Source of the DNA: Actinoallomurus bryophytorum
GTDB lineage: Bacteria; Actinomycetota; Actinomycetes; Streptosporangiales; Streptosporangiaceae
Direction: 5' to 3'
Length of the DNA: 64,000 nt
Assembly (NCBI RefSeq): GCF_006716425.1
Contig: NZ_VFOZ01000001.1
Span: forward strand, 4,464,001-4,528,000
In this document: positions 17,185 to 26,359 of the stretch, piece after piece
Position numbering within the stretch: the stretch's first letter is position 1
How the letters are laid out: every line of letters starts with the position of its first letter
Notes under the pieces: model-generated
The model's database searches: none
What the model saw: only the letters and a program-made list of their open reading frames with translations
Told to the model about the DNA's origin: nothing
Position numbers and translations under genes: made by a program

Positions 17185-17792
17185 CAGTTGCTCTCTGCCA
17201 GGGCGGGGACGACGTAGGTGCGGAGGAACTCGCGGGGTTCGTCCTCGCGAGGCATGACGATCATCGAGGAGATGATCCGGAAAAGGAACTCGACGGCGCC
17301 CTCGACGGTGATGTCCGGCCGAAGGGCCCCGTCACGCTGGGCGGCGCCGAAGTGAGGGCGTACGTAGTCGGCGCACAGGTCCAGCAGGCTCCTGGCGCCG
17401 CCGACGACGGCGGCCTGGGTGTGCCCGGCGGCGTCGGGCGTGAGCAGCGCGGCGACCTGGGGCTCTCCTCGTACGAAGGCGACCGCGTCGACCACGCCCT
17501 CGACGATGGCGTCGGGGACGGAACGTTCGCGTCTCAGCCGTCCGGCCAGGCGGTCGAGGAAGCGCCGTAGGTCGCGCTGGACGACGGCAAGGATCACCTC
17601 GTCCCGCCCGCCGGCGAAGCTGCGGTAGACGGTGGCGCGGGACAGCCCCGCCGCCGCCGCGATGTCCTCGACCGTGGTCTTGCCGACGCCGTACCGGGCG
17701 AAGCACCCCTCGGCGGCGTTCACGATCCGTTCCCGGATCTCGGAGACCTGCGGCATGCCTCGCAGGTTATCGGTACGACGAGGGGGCGGCAC
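17184..17792 (-). CDS. TetR/AcrR family regulator coupled to an M50 protease
   Basis: About 202 residues from a GTG at 17792. An ATG at 17756 (MPQVSEIRER) would remove 12 residues and may be the true start. The HTH is 'IRERIVNAAEGCFARYG' then 'TVEDIAAAAGLSRATVYRSFAGG'. The ligand half includes 'RDLRRFLDRLAG' and 'VRPHFGAAQRDGALRPDI'. Its stop shares one base with the M50 start. It is divergent from the SDR gene at 17939 with a 146-base shared promoter region. It may control both neighbours. Confidence 0.9.
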   Translation of the reverse strand: MPPPRRTDNLRGMPQVSEIRERIVNAAEGCFARYGVGKTTVEDIAAAAGLSRATVYRSFAGGRDEVILAVVQRDLRRFLDRLAGRLRRERSVPDAIVEGVVDAVAFVRGEPQVAALLTPDAAGHTQAAVVGGARSLLDLCADYVRPHFGAAQRDGALRPDITVEGAVEFLFRIISSMIVMPREDEPREFLRTYVVPALAESN

Positions 17793-17938
17793 ATGAGACA
17801 GATGTTGCCTTCTGTTGCACGGTGCGTGAACGCGAGACGCCGGATCAGAGGGTACGTCCCCGTTCCACCCGGACGACTCGGCGTTCTGGTGCCGTGCGAA
17901 GCATGTTCGGGCGGCGCTCGACGTGACACGATGCCGCC

Positions 17939-18730
17939 ATGAAGATCGCCCAGATGACCGCTCTGGTCACCGGTGCGACGGGCGGGCTCGGCCAGGCGAT
18001 CGCACGGGAGCTGGCCGGCCGGGGCGCGTCAGTGGTGCTGACCGGCAGGCGCGCGGACGTGCTCGGACCCCTCACCGCCGAGCTGGGCGGCCGGGCGATC
18101 ATCGCCGACCTGACCGACCGCGACGCCGCGGCCGCGCTGATGGACGAGGCCGGCCCGGTGGACATCCTCGTGGCCGGCGCGGGGCTGCCCGCCAGCGGCC
18201 CGCTCACCGAGTACACCCTGGAGGCGGTCGACCGGGCTTTGGACGTGAACCTCCGCGCCCCGGTCGTGCTGGCCCGGCTGGCGGCGGAGGAGATGGTCTC
18301 CCGCCGCCGCGGGCACCTGGTGTTCGTGTCGTCGGTTGGCGGCAAGATGGCGGCCGGTGGGACGTCGCTGTACAACGCGACGAAGTTCGGGCTGCGCGGG
18401 TTCTCCCTGGCGCTCCGCGAGGACCTGCGGCCCCATGGCGTCGGCGTCTCCACGATCTATCCGGGCTTCATCCGCGACGCGGGCATGTTCGCCGAGACGG
18501 ACATCACCCTCCCGCGCGGCCTCGGCACCCACACCCCCGGCGACGTCGCACACGCCGTGAGCCGCGCGATCGAGCGCGACCTGGCCGAGGTCGACGTCGC
18601 ACCCCTGACCTTCCGCCTGGGCGCCAGGTTCGCCGGCGTGGCCCCGGTACTGGCGGCCCGCATGGCACGGCTGGGCGGCGGCGACCGCCTGACCCAGGCC
18701 CTCTCCGAAGCCCAGCGCGGCAAACGCTGA
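17939..18730 (+). CDS. SDR family oxidoreductase
   Basis: A 263-residue classical short-chain dehydrogenase. It has TGATGGLGQAIARELAGRGA for cofactor binding, an altered NNAG motif (VAGAGLPASGP), the catalytic serine in VSSVGGKM and YNATKFGLRGFS as the YxxxK site. The tail (residues 215-260) resembles the DltE-like or acyl-chain-acting SDRs with 'RAIERDLAEVDVAPLTFRLGARF'. It is divergent from the TetR-M50 pair and ends before a bidirectional hairpin. The substrate is unknown. Confidence 0.9.
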   Translation: MKIAQMTALVTGATGGLGQAIARELAGRGASVVLTGRRADVLGPLTAELGGRAIIADLTDRDAAAALMDEAGPVDILVAGAGLPASGPLTEYTLEAVDRALDVNLRAPVVLARLAAEEMVSRRRGHLVFVSSVGGKMAAGGTSLYNATKFGLRGFSLALREDLRPHGVGVSTIYPGFIRDAGMFAETDITLPRGLGTHTPGDVAHAVSRAIERDLAEVDVAPLTFRLGARFAGVAPVLAARMARLGGGDRLTQALSEAQRGKR

Positions 18731-18794
18731 GACCCGCCACCCGCGTGAGAGACCGGGAGACGACGACCCCGCAGGTGGCGACCTTCACCCTGGT

Positions 18795-18828
18795 GGAGAT
18801 ACCTGTCAGTTCTTGACGGGTTATCTCC
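18795..18828. terminator. Bidirectional hairpin between SDR and nucS
   Basis: GGAGATACCTGTCA (18795-18808) pairs with TGACGGGTTATCTCC (18814-18828), with one bulge and one wobble, over a short loop. It is unusually AT-rich for the region and lies between convergent genes. Confidence 0.65.
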
Positions 18829-18831
18829 GGC

Positions 18832-19491
18832 TCAGAAGAGGGTGCCGTCGCGCTCGATGCCGCGCAGGGCGTCGTAGTCCAGCGTCACGCAGCCGATGCC
18901 GCGGTCCGCGGCCAGCACCCGCGCCTGCGGCTTGATCTCCTGCGCCGCGAAGATGCCCTTCACCGGGGCGAGGAGCGGGTCACGGTTGAGCAGCTCCAGG
19001 TATCGGGTCAGCTGCTCGACGCCGTCGATCTCGCCGCGGCGCTTGATCTCGATGGCGACCGTCGTGCTCGCGTCGTCGCGGCAGAGGATGTCGACCGGGC
19101 CGATCGCGGTGGGGTACTCACGGCGGATCAGCTTCCAGCCCGCGCCGAGGGTCGTGATGTGCTCGGCGAGCAGCTCCTGCAGGTGCGCCTCGACGCCGTC
19201 CTTCTGCAGGCCGGGATCGATGCCGAGCTCGTGGCTGGAGTCGTGCAGGATCTCCTCGATCGTGAGGATCAGCTGCTCACCGGACTTCGCGTGGGTGACC
19301 GTCCACTTGCCCTCTTCCTCTTTGAGAGTGCAGGGCGGGTTCATCCAGTTGAGTGGCTTGAACGCCCGGTCGTCGGCATGGATCGAGACCGACTTGTCGG
19401 CCTTGATGAGAACGAGCCGCGGGGCCATGGGGAGATGGGCGGTGAGCTTGCCGACATAGTCGACGCTGCAGCGGGCGATGACGAGACGCAC
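18832..19491 (-). CDS. nucS: Endonuclease NucS (EndoMS), mismatch-specific
   Basis: A 219-residue protein from a GTG at 19491, where homologues begin with [15 protein letters not shown]; an ORF running further upstream is not supported. NucS is the mismatch-cutting nuclease used by actinobacteria that lack MutS-MutL. The N-terminal half is the DNA-binding/dimer domain. The C-terminal RecB-like nuclease core shows 'VDILCRDD', '[22 protein letters not shown]' (the D-ExK metal site) and '[10 protein letters not shown]'. Length matches the family (about 223). It is divergent from a small gene at 19586. Confidence 0.96.
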   Translation of the reverse strand: MRLVIARCSVDYVGKLTAHLPMAPRLVLIKADKSVSIHADDRAFKPLNWMNPPCTLKEEEGKWTVTHAKSGEQLILTIEEILHDSSHELGIDPGLQKDGVEAHLQELLAEHITTLGAGWKLIRREYPTAIGPVDILCRDDASTTVAIEIKRRGEIDGVEQLTRYLELLNRDPLLAPVKGIFAAQEIKPQARVLAADRGIGCVTLDYDALRGIERDGTLF

Positions 19492-19585
19492 GGTCGCCCA
19501 CCCTAGTCGTATGGAGGCGGCGGCGTGGCGGGCTCGCCTGAGCCTCCACCACTCATCCGGAACGGCCTCATCTACCCTGATCGGC

Positions 19586-19897
19586 ATGAGTCCGCGTAAG
19601 AATCGCCGCACACGCGACACCGCACGGGAAACCGGGAGTGGCGCGTTCGGCGGTCCGCAGCGGACCGAGGAAGGGCCCGACGGAGACTGGATCGTACGTC
19701 CGGCGGCCGGGGCCGCGAAGTCCTACCGCTGCCCCGGCTGTGACCAGGAGATCCCACCGGGTGTCGGGCATCTCGTGGCATGGCCGGCCGAGGGTGGTGG
19801 CCCGCAGGACCGGCGCCACTGGCACCGGCCGTGCTGGGATCACCGGCTCAACCGCCTGCCCAACATCCAGCGGTCCCGTCGCGGCCCGCGCTACTGA
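19586..19897 (+). CDS. Small zinc-ribbon-like hypothetical protein
   Basis: A 103-residue protein, charged at the N-terminus, with the metal-site pattern [10 protein letters not shown], then HLV, then [10 protein letters not shown]. The two cysteine/histidine clusters suggest one zinc-binding fold. Homologues next to nucS in Streptomyces are, as I recall, labelled ATP/GTP-binding protein without clear support; I see no P-loop. TACCCT seven bases before the ATG and no ribosome site indicate a leaderless message. The alpha/beta hydrolase follows ten bases after its stop. Confidence 0.8.
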   Translation: MSPRKNRRTRDTARETGSGAFGGPQRTEEGPDGDWIVRPAAGAAKSYRCPGCDQEIPPGVGHLVAWPAEGGGPQDRRHWHRPCWDHRLNRLPNIQRSRRGPRY

Positions 19898-19907
19898 GAG
19901 GACGAGG

Positions 19908-20618
19908 ATGGCGGAGATCCGGGCGAGCACGGTACTGCCCGCGCGCCGTACCGAAATCGAGCTGCAGACGGCCGACGGGCTCACCCTGGTCGGTGAGCTG
20001 GCACTCCCGGAGGACCGGCCGCCCGTCGCGACCCTCGTGTGCCTGCATCCGCTGCCGACGGCCGAGGGCATGATGGACAGCCACGTGCTGCGCAAGGCGT
20101 CGTACCGGCTGCCGGCCCTCGCCGGCGTGGCCGTGCTCCGGTTCAACACCCGGGGCACGAGCAGCGATCGCGGTACGAGCGAGGGAGAGTTCGGCGACGG
20201 CGACTCCGAGCGGTACGACGTGGCGGCCGCGCTGGAGTGGGCCGAATACCACGATCTGCCCAGGACCTGGCTGCTCGGCTGGTCGTTCGGCACCGAACTG
20301 GCACTTCGCTGGGGGCGCGACCCGCTCGTCGAAGGGGCGATTCTGCTGTCGCCGCCGCTCCACCGGGCGACCGACGGCGATCTCGACGCCTGGGCGGAGT
20401 TCGGCCGCCCGCTGGTCGCGCTGGTACCCGAGCGCGACGACTACCTGCGGCCGCCGGAGGCACGTGAGCGCTTCAAGCGGGTACCCCAGGCCGAGGTGAT
20501 CGGCGTCGACGGTGCCAAGCATCTGTGGGTAGGTGAGCCCTATGTCCGGATCGTTCTCAACGAGATCGTGAAGCATGTGGCGCCTGAGGCGTACCCGTTG
20601 TCGACCGAGGTCCCGTAG
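19908..20618 (+). CDS. Alpha/beta hydrolase
   Basis: A 236-residue hydrolase from the ATG at 19908, preceded by GAGGACGAGG. The fold follows the YpfH/dienelactone-like small hydrolases: an early CLHPLPTAEG motif, then FNTRGTSSDRG, the nucleophile elbow GWSFGTE, acid in VPERDDYL and histidine in GAKHLWVG. The histidine after 'CLHP' and the missing lid suggest a minimal esterase or thioesterase. It is co-directional with the upstream zinc-ribbon gene and close enough to be in one transcript. Confidence 0.88.
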   Translation: MAEIRASTVLPARRTEIELQTADGLTLVGELALPEDRPPVATLVCLHPLPTAEGMMDSHVLRKASYRLPALAGVAVLRFNTRGTSSDRGTSEGEFGDGDSERYDVAAALEWAEYHDLPRTWLLGWSFGTELALRWGRDPLVEGAILLSPPLHRATDGDLDAWAEFGRPLVALVPERDDYLRPPEARERFKRVPQAEVIGVDGAKHLWVGEPYVRIVLNEIVKHVAPEAYPLSTEVP

Positions 20619-20742
20619 GCTCCGCGTCTACAGGGGCCGATATGGGGAGTACTCCTCCCAGAAACCCGCTTCGCCTAAACGTCTGAGACCGATCGCGGCC
20701 ACGGTGTCGGCAGGGCGGCAATCACGGGTAACGATGAGCGGG

Positions 20743-20782
20743 GTCCGGTAAGTACCGGACTGGGGAGGTTTGCGTAGCAAAC
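20743..20782 (+). promoter_or_regulatory. Two hairpins in the leader of the 20.8-kb hydrolase gene
   Basis: GTCCGGTA and TACCGGAC (20743-20760) form an 8-bp stem around AG. GTTTGC and GCAAAC (20768-20773, 20777-20782) form a 6-bp stem around GTA. They sit in the 55 bases before the GTG start, with GGGGAGGGG between the second stem and the start. They could be a repressor site plus a leader hairpin. No riboswitch class is recognised. Confidence 0.4.
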
Positions 20783-20797
20783 GGGGAGGGGCACGCC

Positions 20798-21583
20798 GTG
20801 CAGTTGTACACCCGCGACGTCGGGAGCGGGACGCCGTTAGTGCTCTTGCATGCGTTCCCGCTGTCGTCGGCCATGTGGCTGGCCCAGCGAGAGGGCCTGG
20901 TGTCGCGCTTTCGGGTGCTAACGCCTGATATGCGGGGATTCGGCGGGTCTCCGCTCGGAGCCGAGGAGCCATCCGTCGACGCCATGGCGGACGACGTCGC
21001 GGCCCTGCTCGACACCAAGGGCATCGACCGGGCGATCATCGGCGGACTGTCGATGGGCGGGTACGTCACGCTGGCGTTCTGCCGGCGGCACGCGGATCGC
21101 GTCCTGGGCGCCGTCCTCGCCGACACCAAGGCGACCGAGGACGCCGCCGCGGCACGGGAGGCGCGGATCAGTATCGCCGAGCGGCTCGAGGCCGACGGCA
21201 ACGTCAGCGTGCTCCTGGACGACCTGCTGCCGAGACTGGTGGGACCGACCACGATGCAGCAGCGTGCGCTGGTGTACGGGCGGGTCCGCGGGCTGGTGCA
21301 GTCCACGCCCCCGCTCGCCGCGGCCTGGGCCCAGCGCGCGATGGCCGCGCGACCCGACTCGACCGGTGCGCTCGCGGAGTTCCGTGCGCCCACGCTCGTC
21401 CTGCACGGCGCGGAGGACGCCATCATCACCGAGGACGAGGCGCGGAGCATGGCCGAGGCCCTGCCCAACGCGGAGCTCATCATGATCCCCGGCTCGGGTC
21501 ACCTCACCGCCGTCGAACAGCCGCAGCTGTTCAACGACGCGGTGACGGAGTTCGGCGCGGCCCTGACCCGTACGCTCCGCTGA
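20798..21583 (+). CDS. Alpha/beta fold hydrolase
   Basis: A 261-residue hydrolase starting at GTG after GGGGAGGGG. It has LLHAFPLSSAMW as the oxyanion region, GGLSMGGYV as the nucleophile elbow (serine near residue 88), acid in HGAEDAII and histidine in GSGHLTAVEQP. A helical lid fills residues 115-185. It resembles the 3-oxoadipate enol-lactonase/haloperoxidase-like esterases, but no aromatic-degradation genes lie nearby, so substrate is undefined. It is convergent with the AI-2E family gene. Confidence 0.92.
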   Translation: MQLYTRDVGSGTPLVLLHAFPLSSAMWLAQREGLVSRFRVLTPDMRGFGGSPLGAEEPSVDAMADDVAALLDTKGIDRAIIGGLSMGGYVTLAFCRRHADRVLGAVLADTKATEDAAAAREARISIAERLEADGNVSVLLDDLLPRLVGPTTMQQRALVYGRVRGLVQSTPPLAAAWAQRAMAARPDSTGALAEFRAPTLVLHGAEDAIITEDEARSMAEALPNAELIMIPGSGHLTAVEQPQLFNDAVTEFGAALTRTLR

Positions 21584-21611
21584 GCGGGCGCGTACGGTCA
21601 GGGCCGCGAGG

Positions 21612-23021
21612 TCAGACCTCCTCCTGGCGAGGCATCACGACCTCACGCAGGATCAGAGCCAGCGCCGCTGCGGCCGGGATCGCGAGCAGGGCGCCGATCA
21701 CGCCCAGCAGCGTGCCGCCGATCAGCGCCGCGATGATCGTCACGGCCGGCTGCACGTCGACCGACCGCTTCATGACCCTCGGCTGGACGATGTAGTTCTC
21801 GACCTGCTGGTAGATGATGAAGAAGATCGCTGTGGCGACCCCCACCCACAAGCCGGAGAAGAACGACAGGGCCGTGACGAACACCGCCCCGATCGAGGCA
21901 CCGACCAGGGGGATCAGGTCGGTGATGGCCACGAGAAGGGCGAGCGCGAGGGCGAACGGCACCCCGGCGATCAACAGGAAGATGTACGACGTCACCCCGG
22001 CGATGAGCGAGATGAGCAGGTTGCCGGCGACGTAGCCGCCGATCCGGGTGAGGATCTCGTCGCCGAGCAGGGCCACCCGCGCCCGTCGTGAGCGCGGCGC
22101 CAGCCGGTACATGAAGCCGGTGATGCTGGGCAGCGAGTTCAGGAAGTAGAGCGTGAGGATGAGTACGGTCAGCGCGCTGAAGAGCCCGCTCAGCACGACC
22201 TGGCCGAAGCCGACCACCCCGTTGGCCGCCCGCGTGCCCAGGTCCTTGCTCTGCAGAGCGCTTCTGGCCTTCTGGATGATGTGGTAGCGGTGATCCAGAT
22301 CCTGCACCCGAGGGTTGTTCTGTAGCTGTTCGAGGTAGCCGTTCCCGCTGGTGAGGTTGTGGATGATCGCGGTGGTCTGCTGGGAGAGCGGCGGGACGAT
22401 GGCGAACCCGAACCCGACGAAGAACCCCACCAGCGCGAGGAACACCAGAAGCACCGCCCACCGGCGCGAGATGCCGAGCCGTTCCAGCGCCTCGACTCCG
22501 GGGTTGAGGCCGACCGCGAGGAACAGCGCGACGATGATCAGGATGATCACCTGGAGGGCGTTCTGCAGCGCCTGGACCAGCATGTACGCGACCAGAACGC
22601 CGAGTGCCCCGTAGAAGCCGAAGACGAACGGGTGGCTCCTGGTCAGCGGGCGGCCAGGGCGGCCGAAGGGGAACCGCTCGTCCACGCCGGCCTCGCGTTC
22701 GCGGGCCTTCATATCGGTGATCGGGTCGGCGGCCCTCTCCTGTGGGGACAGGGTTTCGGCCGGGATGGGCTCGCCGGGTTCGGCGGGTTCCAGCTCCGTG
22801 TCCGCGCCCGTTTCCGGGCCGCCGGTGTCCGATTCGGTGGTATCGATGCCGGCCGTATCCACGTCGGCCGTATCTGACGCAGCACCTTCATCGGCTGAAT
22901 CCGGTTCAGCCGTGTCCGACTCGGCCCGTTGTCGCTCGGCCGAGTCGTCGTCCCGGCGCCGGTCCCGGGCAAGTAGGCCCCGGTCAGCGCGCCGGCTGTT
23001 TTTCGGGAGCTCGTCAGGCAC
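21612..23021 (-). CDS. AI-2E family transporter with long acidic N-terminus
   Basis: A 469-residue membrane protein. The C-terminal 340 residues are the AI-2E/PerM domain: two early membrane helices, a soluble insert (about 220-280), then 'GGYVAGNLLISLIAG', 'ITDLIPLVGASIGAV' and 'ENYIVQPRVMKRSVDVQPAVTI', the family's most conserved run. The first 115 residues are acidic and built of SDTA/DTADVDTAG-like repeats, a poorly conserved cytosolic tail. An AAGGAGGTGGGGA site precedes the GTG start. Despite the family name, a role in autoinducer transport is unproven; relatives include Na+/H+ exchangers. Confidence 0.92.
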   Translation of the reverse strand: MPDELPKNSRRADRGLLARDRRRDDDSAERQRAESDTAEPDSADEGAASDTADVDTAGIDTTESDTGGPETGADTELEPAEPGEPIPAETLSPQERAADPITDMKAREREAGVDERFPFGRPGRPLTRSHPFVFGFYGALGVLVAYMLVQALQNALQVIILIIVALFLAVGLNPGVEALERLGISRRWAVLLVFLALVGFFVGFGFAIVPPLSQQTTAIIHNLTSGNGYLEQLQNNPRVQDLDHRYHIIQKARSALQSKDLGTRAANGVVGFGQVVLSGLFSALTVLILTLYFLNSLPSITGFMYRLAPRSRRARVALLGDEILTRIGGYVAGNLLISLIAGVTSYIFLLIAGVPFALALALLVAITDLIPLVGASIGAVFVTALSFFSGLWVGVATAIFFIIYQQVENYIVQPRVMKRSVDVQPAVTIIAALIGGTLLGVIGALLAIPAAAALALILREVVMPRQEEV

Positions 23022-23057
23022 TCCCCACCTCCTTTGAAGTGCCCCAAATTATGGCAA

Positions 23058-23090
23058 AAAGCCTAGAGGCAAGGTTTGCCTCTAGGCTTT
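23058..23090 (-). terminator. Rho-independent terminator of the DivIVA-like gene
   Basis: A 15-bp perfect stem (AAAGCCTAGAGGCAA and TTGCCTCTAGGCTTT) with a 3-base loop is followed on the minus strand by a run of five T residues. It lies 58 bases past the coiled-coil gene and 37 bases upstream of the AI-2E start. It is the clearest classical terminator in the window. Confidence 0.88.
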
Positions 23091-23148
23091 CCGCCGTCTC
23101 GCGTTTTATAGCGGGATTGCCCGCGTTATTCGGGGAGTGGGCTGATGG

Positions 23149-24450
23149 TTACTCCTGCCACCAGTCGTCGTCCTCGTCCTTCTTGCGCGGCTGGCCCTGC
23201 TGCTGCGCCTTCTGCTGCTGCTGTTGTGCCGGCTTGGGCTCGGCGGCCGCGAGGGCGGGCTTCTCCGGCGGTGCGGCGAGAGCCTCCTCGGCGGCGGCGC
23301 CACCCAGCGGGGACTGCATGCCACCGATCAGCTGACGCAGCTGGTTGAGGTGGCTGGTGATGCTGTCGCGCTGGCGCGTGAGCTCGTCCACCTGGCGCTG
23401 CGCGGTCGTGCGCATCCGCTCGGCCTCGGACTTGGTGTCCGACAGGAGCTGCTCGGCCTGGGACTTCGCCTCGGCGATGACCGAGTCGGAGTTCTTTCGG
23501 GCGTTGGCCACCAGCTGCTTGGCGTGGCTGTCGGCCTCGCGACGGGTCTGCTCGGCCTGCTGCGTCGCCTTGGTGGCGCGCTGCTCGGCGGACGCGGCCC
23601 GCTGCTCGGCTTCGGCGACGAGCTTCTGGGTGGCGGTCTGCGCGGCGCTGTGACGCTCCGCATCCTGCCGCTCGGCCTCTTCGCGCCGTGCGGCCAGCTG
23701 GATCTCGAACTCGCCCTCGGCCTGTGCCCGCTGAGCTTCGCTCTCCTCGAGGATGCGCTGGGCCTGGGCCCGCATCTCGTCGGCCTGGCGCTTGGCCGTG
23801 GTGAGGATCTCGTCGCGTTCCCGCTTGGTGGACGCCCGGAGCTGGGCGACCTCCCGCTCGGTGGTGGTGCGGAGCTTGGCGATCTCCCGCTCGGCGCCGG
23901 CACGCTTTTCGGCGACCTCGTGGTCGGCGGTGGCGCGGAGCTTGGCCACCTCGCGCTCGGTCGTCGAGGTCAGCTCGTCGGCCTCACGGCGGGCTCCGGT
24001 GCGCACCTCTTCGGCCTCGCGCTCGGCCATGTTGCGCATGTCCTCGCCCTCGCGCTGGGCGGTGGCGCGGAGCTCGGCCGCTTCGTTCTCGGCCGTGGCG
24101 CGGTGCTCGGCCGCGTCGACCTTGGCCGCGGCCTTGATCTCGTTGGCCTCCGACCGGGCGGCCTGGACGAGCTCGGTGGCCTGCTCTTCGGCCAGCCGGA
24201 GCAGCTGCTCGATGCGCGCTCCGAGACCGGAGTAGGTGGGGCGTTCCTGCTCCTGCAACTGACGGTGCGCGTCGGAAAGCTCACGCTGCATCGCCGAGGT
24301 CTGCTCGCGGCTCTGGCGGACCTCGTTGTCAAGCTGCTTGATGTGTTCTTCGACCTGGTGCCGGTCGTAGCCGCGGAGCACCACGTCGAACTCGCGTGGG
24401 GGCGTGTCTTCGAAGAAGTTACTGAGCTGGGCGTCGATGTCGGACTGCAT
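23149..24450 (-). CDS. DivIVA-domain coiled-coil protein (Scy/FilP-like)
   Basis: A 433-residue protein from the ATG at 24450. The first 50 residues carry the DivIVA-type signature 'FDVVLRGYDRHQVEEHIKQLDNEV'. Residues 50-365 are an unbroken coiled coil rich in Ala, Glu and Arg with hendecad-like 'AxREAEExR' repeats. A Pro/Gln-rich tail ends in KKDEDDDWWQE. This matches actinobacterial polar-growth scaffolds related to Scy and DivIVA, but shorter than Scy (about 1300). It likely organises the growing pole or septum. A strong terminator follows. Confidence 0.87.
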   Translation of the reverse strand: MQSDIDAQLSNFFEDTPPREFDVVLRGYDRHQVEEHIKQLDNEVRQSREQTSAMQRELSDAHRQLQEQERPTYSGLGARIEQLLRLAEEQATELVQAARSEANEIKAAAKVDAAEHRATAENEAAELRATAQREGEDMRNMAEREAEEVRTGARREADELTSTTEREVAKLRATADHEVAEKRAGAEREIAKLRTTTEREVAQLRASTKRERDEILTTAKRQADEMRAQAQRILEESEAQRAQAEGEFEIQLAARREEAERQDAERHSAAQTATQKLVAEAEQRAASAEQRATKATQQAEQTRREADSHAKQLVANARKNSDSVIAEAKSQAEQLLSDTKSEAERMRTTAQRQVDELTRQRDSITSHLNQLRQLIGGMQSPLGGAAAEEALAAPPEKPALAAAEPKPAQQQQQKAQQQGQPRKKDEDDDWWQE

Positions 24451-24649
24451 GAGGCTCAATCCTGCTGTGACGAGACGGCTACAAGTGGTAGAGATGCCGG
24501 ATCATGGCTACGCGAACACTGCGTGTTACGGGGTAGTGCACGCGCGGGACCACTTCCGGCGACAGCAGCGTACTCCGGACACTGCCGTGTTGGGGGCTCA
24601 ACTGGACGCCCTGGGTGCATTGTCTTCTTTGTAGTTGATTTTCGGGCGT

Positions 24650-25087
24650 TTACTCGCCTTCGTGCTGACCCTCTGATGCCTGCACCAGCTCGGTCAGCAC
24701 TCCACCCACGTCCTTGGGGTGCAAGAACGCGATGGACGCTCCCATCGACCCATGACGGGGGCGCCTGTCCAGCAGACGCACGTCCTTGGCGCCGATCGCC
24801 TCGAGCGCGGCCGCGACATCATCCACACCGTAGCCGACATGGTGTACTCCCTCGCCACGCTTGGCGAGGAACTTTCCGACCGGCGTGTCCGGGCCCAGCG
24901 GCTCCAGCAACTGGATGTACGAGGAGCCTGACGGGCCGTCCGCGACGTGCATCATGGCCTCCTTCACGCCCTGCGCCTCGTTGACCTCACGGGACGCCAG
25001 GACGAGGCCGAAAGTGGTCTCGTAGAAGGCGATCTTCTCCTCAAGGTCGTGACAGGCGATACCGACATGGTCGATGCGTGTGAGCAT
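24650..25087 (-). CDS. mce: Methylmalonyl-CoA epimerase
   Basis: A 145-residue VOC-fold enzyme that interconverts (2S)- and (2R)-methylmalonyl-CoA between propionyl-CoA carboxylase and the B12 mutase. Start at ATG 25087, preceded by GGAGGG. The metal ligands are H in [11 protein letters not shown] in [11 protein letters not shown] and the C-terminal glutamate in VLTELVQ. It is divergent from the thiolase gene across an 82-base gap. Together with meaB at 26.4 kb and the adenosyltransferase at 2 kb it indicates a working methylmalonyl-CoA route. Confidence 0.95.
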   Translation of the reverse strand: MLTRIDHVGIACHDLEEKIAFYETTFGLVLASREVNEAQGVKEAMMHVADGPSGSSYIQLLEPLGPDTPVGKFLAKRGEGVHHVGYGVDDVAAALEAIGAKDVRLLDRRPRHGSMGASIAFLHPKDVGGVLTELVQASEGQHEGE

Positions 25088-25169
25088 GCGTTGCCCTCCA
25101 GGAAGTCCACCGTCCCCGTGTGGGTATGTTGGCAAACGTCGCGCAGCCCCGGGTAGTGGAGGTCTCTTT

Positions 25170-26348
25170 ATGGCCGGATCCGTCATCGTCGCCGGGGCTC
25201 GGACGCCCATCGGCCGCCTTCTGGGCTCACTGAAGGGCTTCGCGGCGGTGGACCTCGGCGCGGTCGCCATCAGGGCGGCGCTGGAGCGCGCCGGTGTCAC
25301 GGGCGACCAGGTCGACTACGTGATCATGGGGCACGTGCTCCAGGCGGGCGCCGGTCAGATCCCCTCGCGCCAGGCCGCGGTCAAGGCAGGCATCCCGATG
25401 GACGTCCCGTCGTTGACGATCAACAAGGTGTGCCTGTCCGGCCTCGACGCGATCGCGCTCGCCGACCAGCTCATCCGTGCGGGCGAGTTCGAGATCGTCG
25501 TCGCGGGCGGCATGGAGTCGATGACCAACGCGCCGCACCTGCTGCCCAAGTCGCGGCAGGGCTACAAGTACGGCTCCATCGAGATGCTCGACGCGACCGC
25601 GCACGACGGGCTCACCGACCCCTTCGACGGCGTGTCCATGGGGGAGTCGACCGAGGGCTACAACGCCAAGCTCGGCATCTCGCGCGAGGAGCAGGACGAG
25701 TTCTCCGCCCGCTCACACCGGCGTGCCGCCGAGGCCGCCAAGAACGGCCTGTTCGACGACGAGATCGTCCCGGTCGAGATCCCCCAGCGCAAGGGTGAGC
25801 CGGTCGTCTTCAGGGCCGATGAGGGCGTGCGTGCCGACACCACCGCCGAGTCGCTCGGCCGGCTGCGGCCCGCGTTCAGCAAGGACGGCACGATCACCGC
25901 CGGCTCCTCCTCCCAGATCTCCGACGGCGCGTGCGCCGTCGTCGTGATGTCCAAGGCCAAGGCCGAGGAGCTCGGGCTCACCTGGCTCGCCGAGATCGGC
26001 GCGCACGGCAACGTCGCGGGCCCGGACAACTCACTGCAGTCCCAGCCGGCCAACGCCATCAAGCACGCGCTCGGCAAGCAGGGGCTGGACGTCGGCGACG
26101 TGGACCTCATCGAGATCAACGAGGCGTTCGCCTCCGTCGGCGTCCAGTCGATGCGCGACCTCGGTGTGGACGAGACCAAGGTCAACGTCAACGGCGGCGC
26201 GATCGCGCTGGGCCATCCCATCGGCATGTCCGGGGCCCGCCTCGTCCTGCACCTTGCCTGCGAACTGCGCCGGCGTGGTGGCGGAGTGGGCGCGGCCGGG
26301 CTGTGCGGCGGCGGCGGCCAGGGCGACGCCCTGATCCTGAAGGTCTGA
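25170..26348 (+). CDS. Acetyl-CoA C-acetyltransferase (thiolase)
   Basis: A 392-residue thiolase from an ATG preceded by GGAGG. Catalytic residues are the acyl-accepting cysteine in [11 protein letters not shown] (near 90), the histidine in [14 protein letters not shown] and the second cysteine in [11 protein letters not shown]. The INEAFA motif is present. It condenses two acetyl-CoA or cleaves 3-ketoacyl-CoA. It is 11 bases upstream of meaB and divergent from mce, a cluster often seen in actinobacteria. Confidence 0.94.
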   Translation: MAGSVIVAGARTPIGRLLGSLKGFAAVDLGAVAIRAALERAGVTGDQVDYVIMGHVLQAGAGQIPSRQAAVKAGIPMDVPSLTINKVCLSGLDAIALADQLIRAGEFEIVVAGGMESMTNAPHLLPKSRQGYKYGSIEMLDATAHDGLTDPFDGVSMGESTEGYNAKLGISREEQDEFSARSHRRAAEAAKNGLFDDEIVPVEIPQRKGEPVVFRADEGVRADTTAESLGRLRPAFSKDGTITAGSSSQISDGACAVVVMSKAKAEELGLTWLAEIGAHGNVAGPDNSLQSQPANAIKHALGKQGLDVGDVDLIEINEAFASVGVQSMRDLGVDETKVNVNGGAIALGHPIGMSGARLVLHLACELRRRGGGVGAAGLCGGGGQGDALILKV

Positions 26349-26359
26349 GGGGCCCCAGG

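Noticed and set aside
23061-23090. Palindrome near the AI-2E promoter considered as an operator
   Set aside because: It is followed on the minus strand by a T-run and lies after the coiled-coil gene, so a terminator explains it better.
24716-24935. Short plus-strand frames opposite mce
   Set aside because: They run antisense to a well-conserved VOC enzyme and have no ribosome site; they are high-GC antisense shadows.
23224-24984. 586-residue plus-strand frame opposite the coiled-coil gene
   Set aside because: It is the antisense reading of the DivIVA-like heptad repeats, giving an artificial Leu/Gly-rich protein; the minus-strand gene has a domain match and a terminator.
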